This document shows, in pieces, positions 1 to 7,332 of a stretch of 64,000 nt of DNA. This DNA is from Haladaptatus litoreus (lineage in GTDB: Archaea > Halobacteriota > Halobacteria > Halobacteriales > Haladaptataceae). Numbering within the stretch: position 1 is the first letter of the stretch; the number at the start of each line of letters is the position of its first letter. Made by a program: the position numbers and the translations under genes. The stretch is from assembly GCF_900156425.1 (NCBI RefSeq), contig NZ_FTNO01000005.1, forward strand, positions 330,117 through 394,116. The letters are read 5' to 3'. The notes below the pieces were generated by a model. That model made no database searches and was not told where the DNA came from. It saw nothing but the letters and a program-made list of their open reading frames with translations.

Positions 1-588
1 GCAGAGTCCCGACCAGTCGGGTCGTTTCCCGATTTCGCGCCCGCCGAGTTCCGCGGTGTAATCGACCGGCCCGAACACGAGCGCGGTCAGAAGGGATTCG
101 TGCCCGAATTTGGATATCTCCCGAAGGTCAGAACGGGCGCGCGCCGATTCGACGATGACGGCCAGTTCGATGTCAGTGCCGGTTTCGCGGCCCGCGGCGG
201 CGACCGCCGATTCCGCGGCGTTCACGTCTTCGAGACGCCCGACTTTCGGAACCACGAATCCATCGACGTGTTCGCCGACGGTTTCGGCGAGCGTCTCGAT
301 TTGTTCGACGCCGCGCTCGCGGAGCGATTCGCTGTCGTAGGCCCACTCGACGCGCGGCCAGATCTCGCCGGAGAATGCGGGCGCGTACTCCGGAAGCAAC
401 TCCCGGACGTTTTCGAGCGCCTCGTCTTTCATCTCCGGCGCGGTGCCGTCTTCGAGGTCGGGCACCAGCCAGTCGGGGGCCGAAAATCCCTCCGCGGTGA
501 GGCCGGAGCGGAGGTATTTCGCGCTGTCGTCCCGGGGGACGGCGGCGGGTGCGGTCTGGAACGTTCGGCAGAGTCTCGTCTTTGTCAT
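1..588 (-). CDS. HpcH/HpaI-CitE family lyase, probable beta-methylmalyl-CoA lyase (3' end cut by window)
   Basis: The 196 visible codons start at ATG 588 (MTKTRLCRTFQTAP) and stay open to the window edge, so the C-terminus lies outside. The family motif VPDLEDG is at residues 42-48 and the Mg-binding glutamate region (VIVESARA) follows later, as in CitE/malyl-CoA lyases. The family cleaves or forms C-C bonds of acyl-CoA thioesters by aldol chemistry. It is the last visible gene of the glmS-glmE-mal-mch operon, 32 bp after mch. In the methylaspartate cycle this position belongs to the enzyme splitting methylmalyl-CoA into glyoxylate and propionyl-CoA. Haloarchaea carry several CitE paralogues, some acting on other substrates, so the exact substrate is inferred from context. 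Confidence 0.85.
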   Translation of the reverse strand, partial: MTKTRLCRTFQTAPAAVPRDDSAKYLRSGLTAEGFSAPDWLVPDLEDGTAPEMKDEALENVRELLPEYAPAFSGEIWPRVEWAYDSESLRERGVEQIETLAETVGEHVDGFVVPKVGRLEDVNAAESAVAAAGRETGTDIELAVIVESARARSDLREISKFGHESLLTALVFGPVDYTAELGGREIGKRPDWSGLC

Positions 589-620
589 TGGTATTTCGTG
601 GGTGTGTTTCGTGATTTCGC

Positions 621-1694
621 CTACTGGTTTCGTTTCTGAATCAGTGCGGTTCGGGTGCCGGAGTACACCGGTTCGTCGCGCTGGTTGAACGCGTAGTGTT
701 CGAACGTGACTTCCCCGGCCTCCGAGTCGTCCGTGTCCTCGGTAGCGAGGACACGGGTGAATCCATAGATTGTGTCGCCGACGGTCACGAAGTCGTGAAA
801 TTGCTCGTCGCCGTATCCGATTTCGCGGTAGGTTCGTTCGTCCGAGCGTGCGTGCCCGAGCGCGACCGACCGGGTCACGTCGCCATACGCAACGATTTCG
901 CCGGATGGCGAGTCGGCCATGTAGTCGTCGTTGTGGTGCTGTTTCGCCGTGTTGAGCGTCACGAGCGGCAGTGTCGCCACCATCACGTCGTCCATCGTTC
1001 GCCCGCGTTCGTGGCGGTAAGCGACCGCCGCATCACGGTTGGTCGTTCGTTCGTGAGCGTCGCGGAAGTCCTCGAAATACGGGCCGTCGGGCGAAACGAA
1101 CTCGCTCGGGAGGCCGGAGTCGTCGGTTTCCCCGGTCGCGCGAGAGTCCGTCGGACTCTCGCGCCCGCCGTCCGTGGCCATCGGTTCCCGGCGCGGAATC
1201 ATGTTCGTTCGGGTGTACGACAGGAGGGAGTCGCCCGTTTCGGCGTCGAATCCGGTCGTCTCCCACGTCACGATGCCGTAGTCGGGACGGGAACTCGATT
1301 CGCGTTTGGCTTCGACCATCGATTCGACGCGAATCTCGGTTCCCGGCGCGACCGTCGGGTCGTGAATCGACACGTCGTCTCTGCCGAGGAAGTAGCCGCC
1401 TTTCTCGCTCAAATCCTCGACGCTCGGCCCCATCACGCTGGCGAGCAGGTAATCCGGATGAATCGGGGAGTCGTCGTAGCCAACTGCTCGCGCGGCGTCG
1501 GACCGCCAGTAGACCGGGTCGTGATTGAGCGTTTGGCTCATCCACAGCTCGTTGGCGTGCGCCGAGAGCGTGAGTCCCGCCGCGTGTTCGATAGTCTGTC
1601 CCTCGCTGAAATCCTCGAAGCAGCTCCCCTTTTCCAGCGTCTCTGCTCGCTCCAGCGCGTTCGAAAACGTTCGTGAGTCTGTCCAATCTGTCAT
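621..1694 (-). CDS. mch: Mesaconyl-CoA hydratase, MaoC-like double hotdog
   Basis: This 357-residue protein has two hotdog halves. The first (about residues 25-165) contains LTLSAHANELWMSQTLNHDP; the second (about 205-350) contains YRHERGRTMDDVMVATLPLV. They are joined by a hydrophilic linker (about 170-200) rich in S, T, D, G and R. MaoC-type enzymes hydrate enoyl-CoA; the methylaspartate-cycle member converts mesaconyl-CoA to beta-methylmalyl-CoA. It lies 3 bp after mal and 32 bp before the CitE-like lyase, which fixes its role well. Two tight inverted repeats fall inside the gene: one at the linker (1138-1164) and one near the 3' end (731-756). Confidence 0.93.
   Translation of the reverse strand: MTDWTDSRTFSNALERAETLEKGSCFEDFSEGQTIEHAAGLTLSAHANELWMSQTLNHDPVYWRSDAARAVGYDDSPIHPDYLLASVMGPSVEDLSEKGGYFLGRDDVSIHDPTVAPGTEIRVESMVEAKRESSSRPDYGIVTWETTGFDAETGDSLLSYTRTNMIPRREPMATDGGRESPTDSRATGETDDSGLPSEFVSPDGPYFEDFRDAHERTTNRDAAVAYRHERGRTMDDVMVATLPLVTLNTAKQHHNDDYMADSPSGEIVAYGDVTRSVALGHARSDERTYREIGYGDEQFHDFVTVGDTIYGFTRVLATEDTDDSEAGEVTFEHYAFNQRDEPVYSGTRTALIQKRNQ
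731..756. repeat. Inverted repeat inside mch, 11-bp stem, 4-nt loop
   Basis: CCGTGTCCTCG, loop GTAG, then the exact reverse complement. It lies in the 3' part of mch, encoding an acidic T/D/E-rich stretch (residues near LATEDTDDSEAG). Confidence 0.9.
1138..1164. repeat. Inverted repeat inside mch, 12-bp stem, 3-nt loop
   Basis: GCGCGAGAGTCC is followed by GTC and then its exact reverse complement. It encodes the hydrophilic linker between the two hotdog domains. Confidence 0.9.
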
Positions 1695-1697
1695 CTG

Positions 1698-3008
1698 TTA
1701 TCTCCGAGTTTCATTCGGTGTCTCTTTCGTTCCTATCTGCTTCGTCCGTGCTTTGCGGCGGGAAATCGCCCGCCGCATTTCGTTTTCCATCACCATGTAC
1801 CCTTCATCGAAGCCCATGCCCGGTTTGGCGAGGGTCTGGGCGGCGTCGGTGGCGAGCGCGACGTGCGCGCACGCTCGCGCGGAGGTGACCGTTTCGTTGC
1901 ACGTCCCGCCGAGATACGCGCGAGTGTCGGTACCGTCGCAGTACAGCACTGCTTCCGCGCTTCGCCCGATGCCGCCGAGGTCGGGCGTCTTGATTTGCAC
2001 CACGTCGGCCGCGCCCGCGTCCACGAATGCCCGCACGTCCTCGAACGTATTGCACCATTCGTCGGCCACGATGTCCACGTTAACGCCCGCGTCGGCGAGT
2101 CCGTCGCGGAGTTCGGCCATGGCGTAAATCTGTTCTTCCCGTCCGCCAACGTCCATCGGCCCTTCGACCTGCAACGGGAACGGGGCCGCGGCCTCCCGGA
2201 GGTCGGCGAAGTAGTCCGCGATTTCCGCGCGGTCGTACGGCGGCACGAAAAGTTCCCCGAGGATGCCGTACACGTCAACGTGGAATCGCGGGTCGTAGCC
2301 CTCCGGGCCGAGTTCGACCGCACGGTTCGAGAGCCACGCCAGATACTCGACCAATCGCTCGCCGTCCGAACCCACCTTCTCGACGCTGTTGAATAGACCG
2401 TGGGGGAGGACGGGAACGCCCTTCAACAGCATCTTTTCTGCGTTTTTGCGCCGATTGTCGCCCGACTGCCCGAAGACGGGAACCGGGTCGCTCGCGGGAA
2501 CAGTCCCGTAGGTGTCGGCCAGAACGTCGGTTTTCGTACCGTGGCGGGCGATTGCGGCGGCGTCGAGCAGCGCCTGCGAGACGCCGTACCGAATCGCGGT
2601 GTGCAGTCGTTCGCCGTCGGTGGTGAGTCCTTCGAGGATGTCCGCGTTGTCGCGGAACTGTCCCGCGGCGCGTCCGACGAGTGAATCCGAAACGATTTCT
2701 TCGATTACCGGCGCGAACTCCGGCGCTCGAAAGAGCGAATCGCGGCCGCCCGCGCCGGAGTACTGAACTGCGGCACAGTCGCCGCGAGCGACTGTGCCGT
2801 CGGAGAGTTCGAGCAGGACACTGACGGCCTCTCCGGCCTGTCGAACGCGGTCGAAACCGGGCGTCACCGGGTCGCCCCGATACGCGAATCCGTCCTGTTC
2901 TGCGCCCGCCTTGATGGCGCGCTGGTCGTCGAAGAAAAATCCGGAGACGGCGGGCACCGCACGAACTGATTCGATGATTCTCGTGTGGCCGGATTCGGCG
3001 GAAGTCAC
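1698..3008 (-). CDS. mal: Methylaspartate ammonia-lyase
   Basis: A 436-residue enolase-superfamily enzyme that deaminates L-threo-3-methylaspartate to mesaconate and ammonia. Family landmarks are present: AAVQYSGAGGRDSLF near the N-terminus, the catalytic-histidine region VPVLPHGLFN, metal-ligand segments LQVEGPMDVG and VADEWCNT, and the catalytic lysine in VQIKTPDLGGIG, followed by LGGTCNETVTSA. Length matches the family (about 410-440). The ATG overlaps the glmE stop by 4 bp, indicating translational coupling, and the stop is 3 bp before mch. It is step two of the methylaspartate cycle. A 12-bp inverted repeat lies at 2771-2799 within the conserved N-terminal motif region. Confidence 0.96.
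   Translation of the reverse strand: MTSAESGHTRIIESVRAVPAVSGFFFDDQRAIKAGAEQDGFAYRGDPVTPGFDRVRQAGEAVSVLLELSDGTVARGDCAAVQYSGAGGRDSLFRAPEFAPVIEEIVSDSLVGRAAGQFRDNADILEGLTTDGERLHTAIRYGVSQALLDAAAIARHGTKTDVLADTYGTVPASDPVPVFGQSGDNRRKNAEKMLLKGVPVLPHGLFNSVEKVGSDGERLVEYLAWLSNRAVELGPEGYDPRFHVDVYGILGELFVPPYDRAEIADYFADLREAAAPFPLQVEGPMDVGGREEQIYAMAELRDGLADAGVNVDIVADEWCNTFEDVRAFVDAGAADVVQIKTPDLGGIGRSAEAVLYCDGTDTRAYLGGTCNETVTSARACAHVALATDAAQTLAKPGMGFDEGYMVMENEMRRAISRRKARTKQIGTKETPNETRR
2771..2799. repeat. Inverted repeat inside mal, 12-bp stem, 5-nt loop
   Basis: CGGCACAGTCGC, loop CGCGA, then the exact reverse complement. Unlike the mch case it encodes a conserved segment (around DGTVARGDCAAVQ), so it is less easily explained as a linker insertion. 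Confidence 0.9.
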
Positions 3009-4453
3009 GCTCCGCCACCCCCGGACTGACTGCTTCCGCGACGGCCGATGAGTCGGCCGTCGCTGATGGCGTCCACGTCGTCCGCGACCATCTGAAACGA
3101 AGTGGTTCGGTTCTCCGCGCGCGCCCGGCGGTCGAGTCGGTTGGTGTGAACCGACTTGAGTTCCGGTTCGAGCGCGAGGTCGCCGAATTCGAGGATTCGA
3201 ACCCGCCCGTCGTCGTCGCGGGCCGGTAACACCGCGCTCTTCGCGCTATCGCTTGGAGCGAACGGAACGTCGATGGTTCCGGTTTCGAACGCCGCAACAA
3301 TGCCCTGTGCAACGTCTTCGTCGCCGAGTTCGAGAATCGTGTCCAGCAGCGACCGCACGGAGTCCTCGATGAACTCGCGCTCCTCCTCGATGCCGTCCAC
3401 GTCGATGTCCTGTTCGCACACCATATCGAGTATCTGTCTGGTGGTTCGCAGTCCTGCGGCGTTTGCCTCCTTCGTTGGAACGCCGCCGAACTCCTGCGGC
3501 GATTTGGTGATAACCTTGTCCGGGTTTGCGATTGCGGCGGTGGCCGCGCCGAGCGCGATGACGCCGTTCGCGCGGGCCTCGTCGGGTGGGAAACCACCCA
3601 TCCATTCGTGGAAAACCGTCGTCACGGTCACGTCGCCGGGAAGGTATTCCTCGCCGAGTTCACGAAGGGCTTGCAGGGCAGCGATGTCCTGCACGAGGTT
3701 GCCGACTTGTCCGTAGCCGAGCGTGATGCTCCGAACACCCTGCGTGACGGCGAGTAAGCCTTCGACCACCCCGATTGCAATCGCGATGCACGGCGGGACG
3801 AGCGTGCCGGTCAGCGGGCCGAACGGTTCGCGGTTGATTTCGACGCCGCGTGCGGTGTAGGCCCCGGCGAGGCGGTCAACGTACTGCCAGTGTTCGATTG
3901 TCTGGGCGAGGTCGCGCTCTTTCGTGTACGGAATATTGTACGAGATTGGGCCGCCCTCGAAACTCTGAAACCCGCCAGCGAAGGTGACGGCCGCGAGGAG
4001 GCGAGCGTCGGGCGTTCCGTGGCGCACTTCGATTGGGGCGTCAACGCCTTCGATGAGTTTCCGACAACCTTCGACGCCGTGGTTGACGGCGGGAAACCCG
4101 TTGAGCGTGTCGTCGCCACTTTCGCGGGCGTTTTCGAGGCCCTGCTGGGCTTTTTCGTACTCGTTGTCCCGCGTGTACGAGTCGATGGTCGTCGGGAGCA
4201 AGTCCGCGCCGCCCGCGCCTTCGAGGTGGCGGAGAAGTGCGATTTGGTCGTCCAGCCGCGGAACGCCAGCGCGGGGTTGGAGAAGCGGCCGGTCGGCGCG
4301 CTGGAGCACCTTCGCAAACCGCTTTTTGTCGGGAAGCGAGTCGTGGTAGGCGACTGCTTCCTCGAAATCGAACGGCTCGACCGACCAGTCGTCGCGTATT
4401 CGTTCGTCGATTCGTGACAGCTTCTCTGCGGAAAGTCGTGTATCGCGTAACAT
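3005..4453 (-). CDS. glmE: Glutamate mutase (methylaspartate mutase) epsilon subunit
   Basis: This 482-residue catalytic subunit (also called MamB in haloarchaea) interconverts L-glutamate and L-threo-3-methylaspartate by adenosylcobalamin radical chemistry. Recognisable family segments include QPRAGVPRLDDQ (about 60-72), LNGFPAVNHG, FEGGPISYNIPY and GYGQVGNLVQD, as expected for the TIM-barrel. Start 4453 (MLRDTRLS) is preferred over an upstream in-frame codon because it gives the family length and lies 11 bp after glmS. Its stop overlaps the mal start. The C-terminus is glycine-rich (SSQSGGGGA) and an 11-bp inverted repeat (3038-3063) covers codons just before it. Confidence 0.95.
   Translation of the reverse strand: MLRDTRLSAEKLSRIDERIRDDWSVEPFDFEEAVAYHDSLPDKKRFAKVLQRADRPLLQPRAGVPRLDDQIALLRHLEGAGGADLLPTTIDSYTRDNEYEKAQQGLENARESGDDTLNGFPAVNHGVEGCRKLIEGVDAPIEVRHGTPDARLLAAVTFAGGFQSFEGGPISYNIPYTKERDLAQTIEHWQYVDRLAGAYTARGVEINREPFGPLTGTLVPPCIAIAIGVVEGLLAVTQGVRSITLGYGQVGNLVQDIAALQALRELGEEYLPGDVTVTTVFHEWMGGFPPDEARANGVIALGAATAAIANPDKVITKSPQEFGGVPTKEANAAGLRTTRQILDMVCEQDIDVDGIEEEREFIEDSVRSLLDTILELGDEDVAQGIVAAFETGTIDVPFAPSDSAKSAVLPARDDDGRVRILEFGDLALEPELKSVHTNRLDRRARAENRTTSFQMVADDVDAISDGRLIGRRGSSQSGGGGA
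3038..3063. repeat. Inverted repeat at the 3' end of glmE, 11-bp stem, 4-nt loop
   Basis: GCGACGGCCGA, loop TGAG, then the exact reverse complement, encoding the region around ISDGRLIGRRG close to the C-terminus. Confidence 0.9.
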
Positions 4454-4464
4454 GGGGAGGGGAT

Positions 4465-4905
4465 TCAGGACGTGAGCCTCGTTCGTTCGGCTTCGGATTC
4501 CGTGATGTTCATGTCCGCTTTGAGGGCGGCAATCGCTTCCATCGGCTTCGTTTCGGAGTCGAAAACGCGGTCGAACCCCATCGCTCGGAAGCACGCCTTC
4601 GTCTGCTCGAAGTCGTCCTGCCCGACGGCGAGATTACCGCCGATGTAGGTGATGGGGTCGAGACCGGCGGACTCGATGGCCTCGTGGAAACCACGGCAGT
4701 CCTGTTCGGCGTGGCCGTACAACGAGGAGACGAGTACCGCATCACCCTCGTGTGCTTCCACCGCGCTGATGAAGTCCTGCTGGCTGGACTGGACGCCGAT
4801 GTTGACGACATCGAAGCCAGCCGTCGAGAGCGCTTGGTCGAGTATCGTGATGCCGACGGCGTGTGCGTCGGACCCGATAACACCGAGGATTATTGTAGCA
4901 GACAT
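4465..4905 (-). CDS. glmS: Glutamate mutase (methylaspartate mutase) sigma subunit, B12-binding
   Basis: A 146-residue cobalamin-binding protein (MamA in haloarchaea). The B12 signature D-x-H-x-x-G is seen as GSDAHAVGITIL at residues 10-21; LVSSLYGHAEQD and YIGGNLAVGQ complete the Rossmann-like fold. It carries the adenosylcobalamin for GlmE and is the first gene of the operon glmS-glmE-mal-mch-lyase. The symbol is shared with an unrelated glucosamine synthase; here it means the mutase subunit. The AT-rich divergent region upstream separates it from mct. Confidence 0.95.
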   Translation of the reverse strand: MSATIILGVIGSDAHAVGITILDQALSTAGFDVVNIGVQSSQQDFISAVEAHEGDAVLVSSLYGHAEQDCRGFHEAIESAGLDPITYIGGNLAVGQDDFEQTKACFRAMGFDRVFDSETKPMEAIAALKADMNITESEAERTRLTS

Positions 4906-5057
4906 CGCATCGGTATCTACAATGGACAGAAGTTAAAGGTAATGTTTTTTCATGATTAATGCGTTTAAGGCCCTTTAGGGAGCTAGTGTGTGCCTAATTC
5001 ACAAACCACATTATTAATTGATAAGGTTTTTGTTTCGGGTTAGCGACGGATGGAGCG
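4906..5057. promoter_or_regulatory. Divergent promoter region between glmS and mct
   Basis: This 152-bp AT-rich stretch lies between the two arms of the methylaspartate cluster. TTATTAAT (5011-5018), about 40 bp upstream of mct, resembles an archaeal TATA box for mct. TTTAAGG (about 4963), read on the minus strand, could serve the glmS operon. A short palindrome CCCTTTAGGG-like element sits between them. Shared regulation of both arms is inferred from the geometry. Confidence 0.5.
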
Positions 5058-6212
5058 ATGCCAGCGCTCGATGACCTGCGCGTTCTCGACCTCACACAGG
5101 TGCTCGCCGGGCCGTACTGCACGATGCTTCTCGCGGATTTGGGAGCCGACGTGGTAAAAGTAGAACGCCCCGGCGGCGACCTCATCAGGCCGAACCCGCC
5201 GTTCGTCGGGGACGACGACGCCTACGGAGGGTATTTCCAGAGTATCAACCGTGGTAAACGAAGTCTCGAACTCGACCTGACCGACGAGGACGACCGCGCG
5301 GATTTCCTCCGACTGGCCGAGGACGCCGACGTGGTCGTGGAGAACTTCCGCGCCGGGACGATGGAGAAGTTCGACCTCGAATACGAAACCCTCCGCGAAC
5401 GCAACTCCGAACTGGTGTACGCGTCAATCCGCGGATTCGGCGACCCGCGCACGGGCGAAACCCACCGCCAGGGGCAACCTTCCTTCGACCTCATCGCGCA
5501 AGCCCTCGGCGGCGTGATGCAGATTACCGGCGACGAGGACGGCCCGCCGACGAAAGTCGGGCCGGGAATCGGCGACCTGTTCACCGCCACGCTGAACGCC
5601 GTCGGCATCCTCGCCGCGCTCCACCACCGCGACCGAACCGGCGAGGGCCAGTACGTCGATACCGCGATGTACGATTCGATGATTTCGCTGTGCGAACGAA
5701 CCGTCTATCAGTACTCCTACACCGACGAGGTTCCGAATCGCCGCGGCAACTCCCATCCGACGCTGTTTCCCTACAACGCCTTCGAAACCGCGGACGGCTA
5801 CGTCGTCATCGCCGCGTTCGGCGACAACCACTGGACCGCGCTCTGCGAGGCGATGGAGCGCCCCGACCTCGCCGCCGACTATCCAACGACGGCCGACCGT
5901 CTGAAGCACCGAGAGCTGCTCCGTGGGGTAATCGCGGAGTGGACGGCCGTCCACTCCGCTGACGACGTGTGCACCGTCCTCGAAGGCTCGGTTCCCTGCG
6001 CCCCGGTGCAGGACGTGGCCGACGTGTTCGAGGACGACCACGTCGATGCCCGCGACATGCTCGTGAACGTCGAACAACCGGGAACGGACGAGTCGGTGAC
6101 TATCGCAGGGTCGCCCATCAAAATGAGCGAAACGCCGCCGAAACCCGGCACCCGCGCGCCCTTGCTGGACGAACACCGCGAGGAACTGCTCGGCGAGGAA
6201 AAATCCGTCTGA
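5058..6212 (+). CDS. mct: Succinyl-CoA:mesaconate CoA-transferase, class III (CaiB/BaiF)
   Basis: A 384-residue family III CoA-transferase. The N-terminal signature VLDLTQVLAGPYCTMLLADL, then DVVKVERPGGD, and the catalytic aspartate region (GPGIGDLFTA, near residue 175) are all present. Opposite the glmS-glmE-mal-mch operon it is best read as the enzyme activating mesaconate to mesaconyl-CoA with succinyl-CoA. A 26-bp perfect palindrome (5934-5959) lies within the coding sequence, around AEWTAVHSAD. An earlier ATG at 5050 is out of frame. The stop is about 70 bp before the next gene. Confidence 0.93.
   Translation: MPALDDLRVLDLTQVLAGPYCTMLLADLGADVVKVERPGGDLIRPNPPFVGDDDAYGGYFQSINRGKRSLELDLTDEDDRADFLRLAEDADVVVENFRAGTMEKFDLEYETLRERNSELVYASIRGFGDPRTGETHRQGQPSFDLIAQALGGVMQITGDEDGPPTKVGPGIGDLFTATLNAVGILAALHHRDRTGEGQYVDTAMYDSMISLCERTVYQYSYTDEVPNRRGNSHPTLFPYNAFETADGYVVIAAFGDNHWTALCEAMERPDLAADYPTTADRLKHRELLRGVIAEWTAVHSADDVCTVLEGSVPCAPVQDVADVFEDDHVDARDMLVNVEQPGTDESVTIAGSPIKMSETPPKPGTRAPLLDEHREELLGEEKSV
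5934..5959. repeat. 26-bp perfect palindrome inside mct
   Basis: The half site GCGGAGTGGACGG is followed directly by its reverse complement with no spacer. It encodes residues around AEWTAVHSAD. Confidence 0.9.
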
Positions 6213-6284
6213 AGGCGGAAACGGCCGGTTACAGAAGGCGAAATTTCACCCGACAGTTATCCCCCTTGCCACCGTTTTCAACCT

Positions 6285-7325
6285 ATGGCGCTCTACGATG
6301 AAGTCAAAGACCTCCCGCTCTCCATCGAAACCTGCGAGTACGAAACCCACGAACGCGAAACGTCCAGCGATTTCACGCGTGTCACCACAGAAATCGTTCT
6401 GCGCGGCGCTGACGAAACCGGCAGAGGTGAGGACGTAACCTACGACGCGGACGACCAGTACGCGCTGGCCGACGCGGCGTTCGATTTGTCCGGGGAATAC
6501 ACGTTCGACGAGTTTTCCGCGAAAATTTCAGACCTCGATTTGTTTCCCGAAGGGCCATCGCGCGACGATTTCCGCCACTACAGACAGTGGGGATTCGAGA
6601 GTGCGGCGTTGGATTTGGCGCTCCGGCAGGCCGACACCGACCTGCCGACCGCGCTGGGTCGCACGCCGTCTCCGGTGACGTTCGTGATGAGCACACGACT
6701 TGGCGACCCGCCAAGTGCGGAGCGCGTGACGCGATGGCTCGACATCGACCCTTCGCTGGCGTTCAAACTCGACCCGACGCCGGAGTGGTCTGCCGACCTG
6801 ATTTCGGCACTCGCCGACACCGAAAAAGTCCGAATCGTGGATTTGAAATCCCAGTACGAAAACACCGAGGTCGGCCAATCCGCGGACCCCGAACTGTATC
6901 GTCGCGTTCGGGACGGACTCCCGAGCGCGATTATCGAAGACCCGGCGTACACCGACGAAACCGAACCGATTCTCGACGCCGCACAGGAGCGGATTTCGTG
7001 GGACGTGCCGATTACCGGCGTCGAAAGCGTGGAGTCACTCCCGTTCGAACCCGACTGGTTGAACATCAAGCCGTCGCGGTTCGGAAGCGTGAAATCGCTG
7101 TTCGACACGCTGGAACACTGTGACCGCAACGGAATACAGTTGTACGGCGGCGGCCAGTTCGAGTTGAGCATCGCCCGCGGACAGATTCAACTGCTCGCGT
7201 CTCTGTTCTACCCGGATTCGCCGAACGACGTGGCTCCGCGCGGCTACAACGACCCGGAACCGACCGAAGGCCTCCCGTCGAGTCCGCTAGATGCGCCGAC
7301 AGTCGAAGGATTTCGGCGAGAGTGA
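6285..7325 (+). CDS. Enolase-superfamily-like protein of unknown function
   Basis: This 346-residue protein follows mct by 72 bp on the same strand. Its layout recalls the enolase/mandelate racemase superfamily: an N-terminal cap (about 1-120), then barrel strands with LAFKLDPTPEW, VRIVDLKSQ, AIIEDPAY (possible acidic ligand), DVPITGVESVE and WLNIKPSRFGSV, ending in GIQLYGGGQFELS. The lysine in NIKPSRFGS and the acidic residues match barrel positions, but the metal-ligand triad is not textbook. Methylaspartate ammonia-lyase in the same cluster belongs to that superfamily, so this may be a diverged relative. Substrate unknown. It converges with the histidine kinase (7-bp gap). Confidence 0.6.
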   Translation: MALYDEVKDLPLSIETCEYETHERETSSDFTRVTTEIVLRGADETGRGEDVTYDADDQYALADAAFDLSGEYTFDEFSAKISDLDLFPEGPSRDDFRHYRQWGFESAALDLALRQADTDLPTALGRTPSPVTFVMSTRLGDPPSAERVTRWLDIDPSLAFKLDPTPEWSADLISALADTEKVRIVDLKSQYENTEVGQSADPELYRRVRDGLPSAIIEDPAYTDETEPILDAAQERISWDVPITGVESVESLPFEPDWLNIKPSRFGSVKSLFDTLEHCDRNGIQLYGGGQFELSIARGQIQLLASLFYPDSPNDVAPRGYNDPEPTEGLPSSPLDAPTVEGFRRE

Positions 7326-7332
7326 AACGAAC

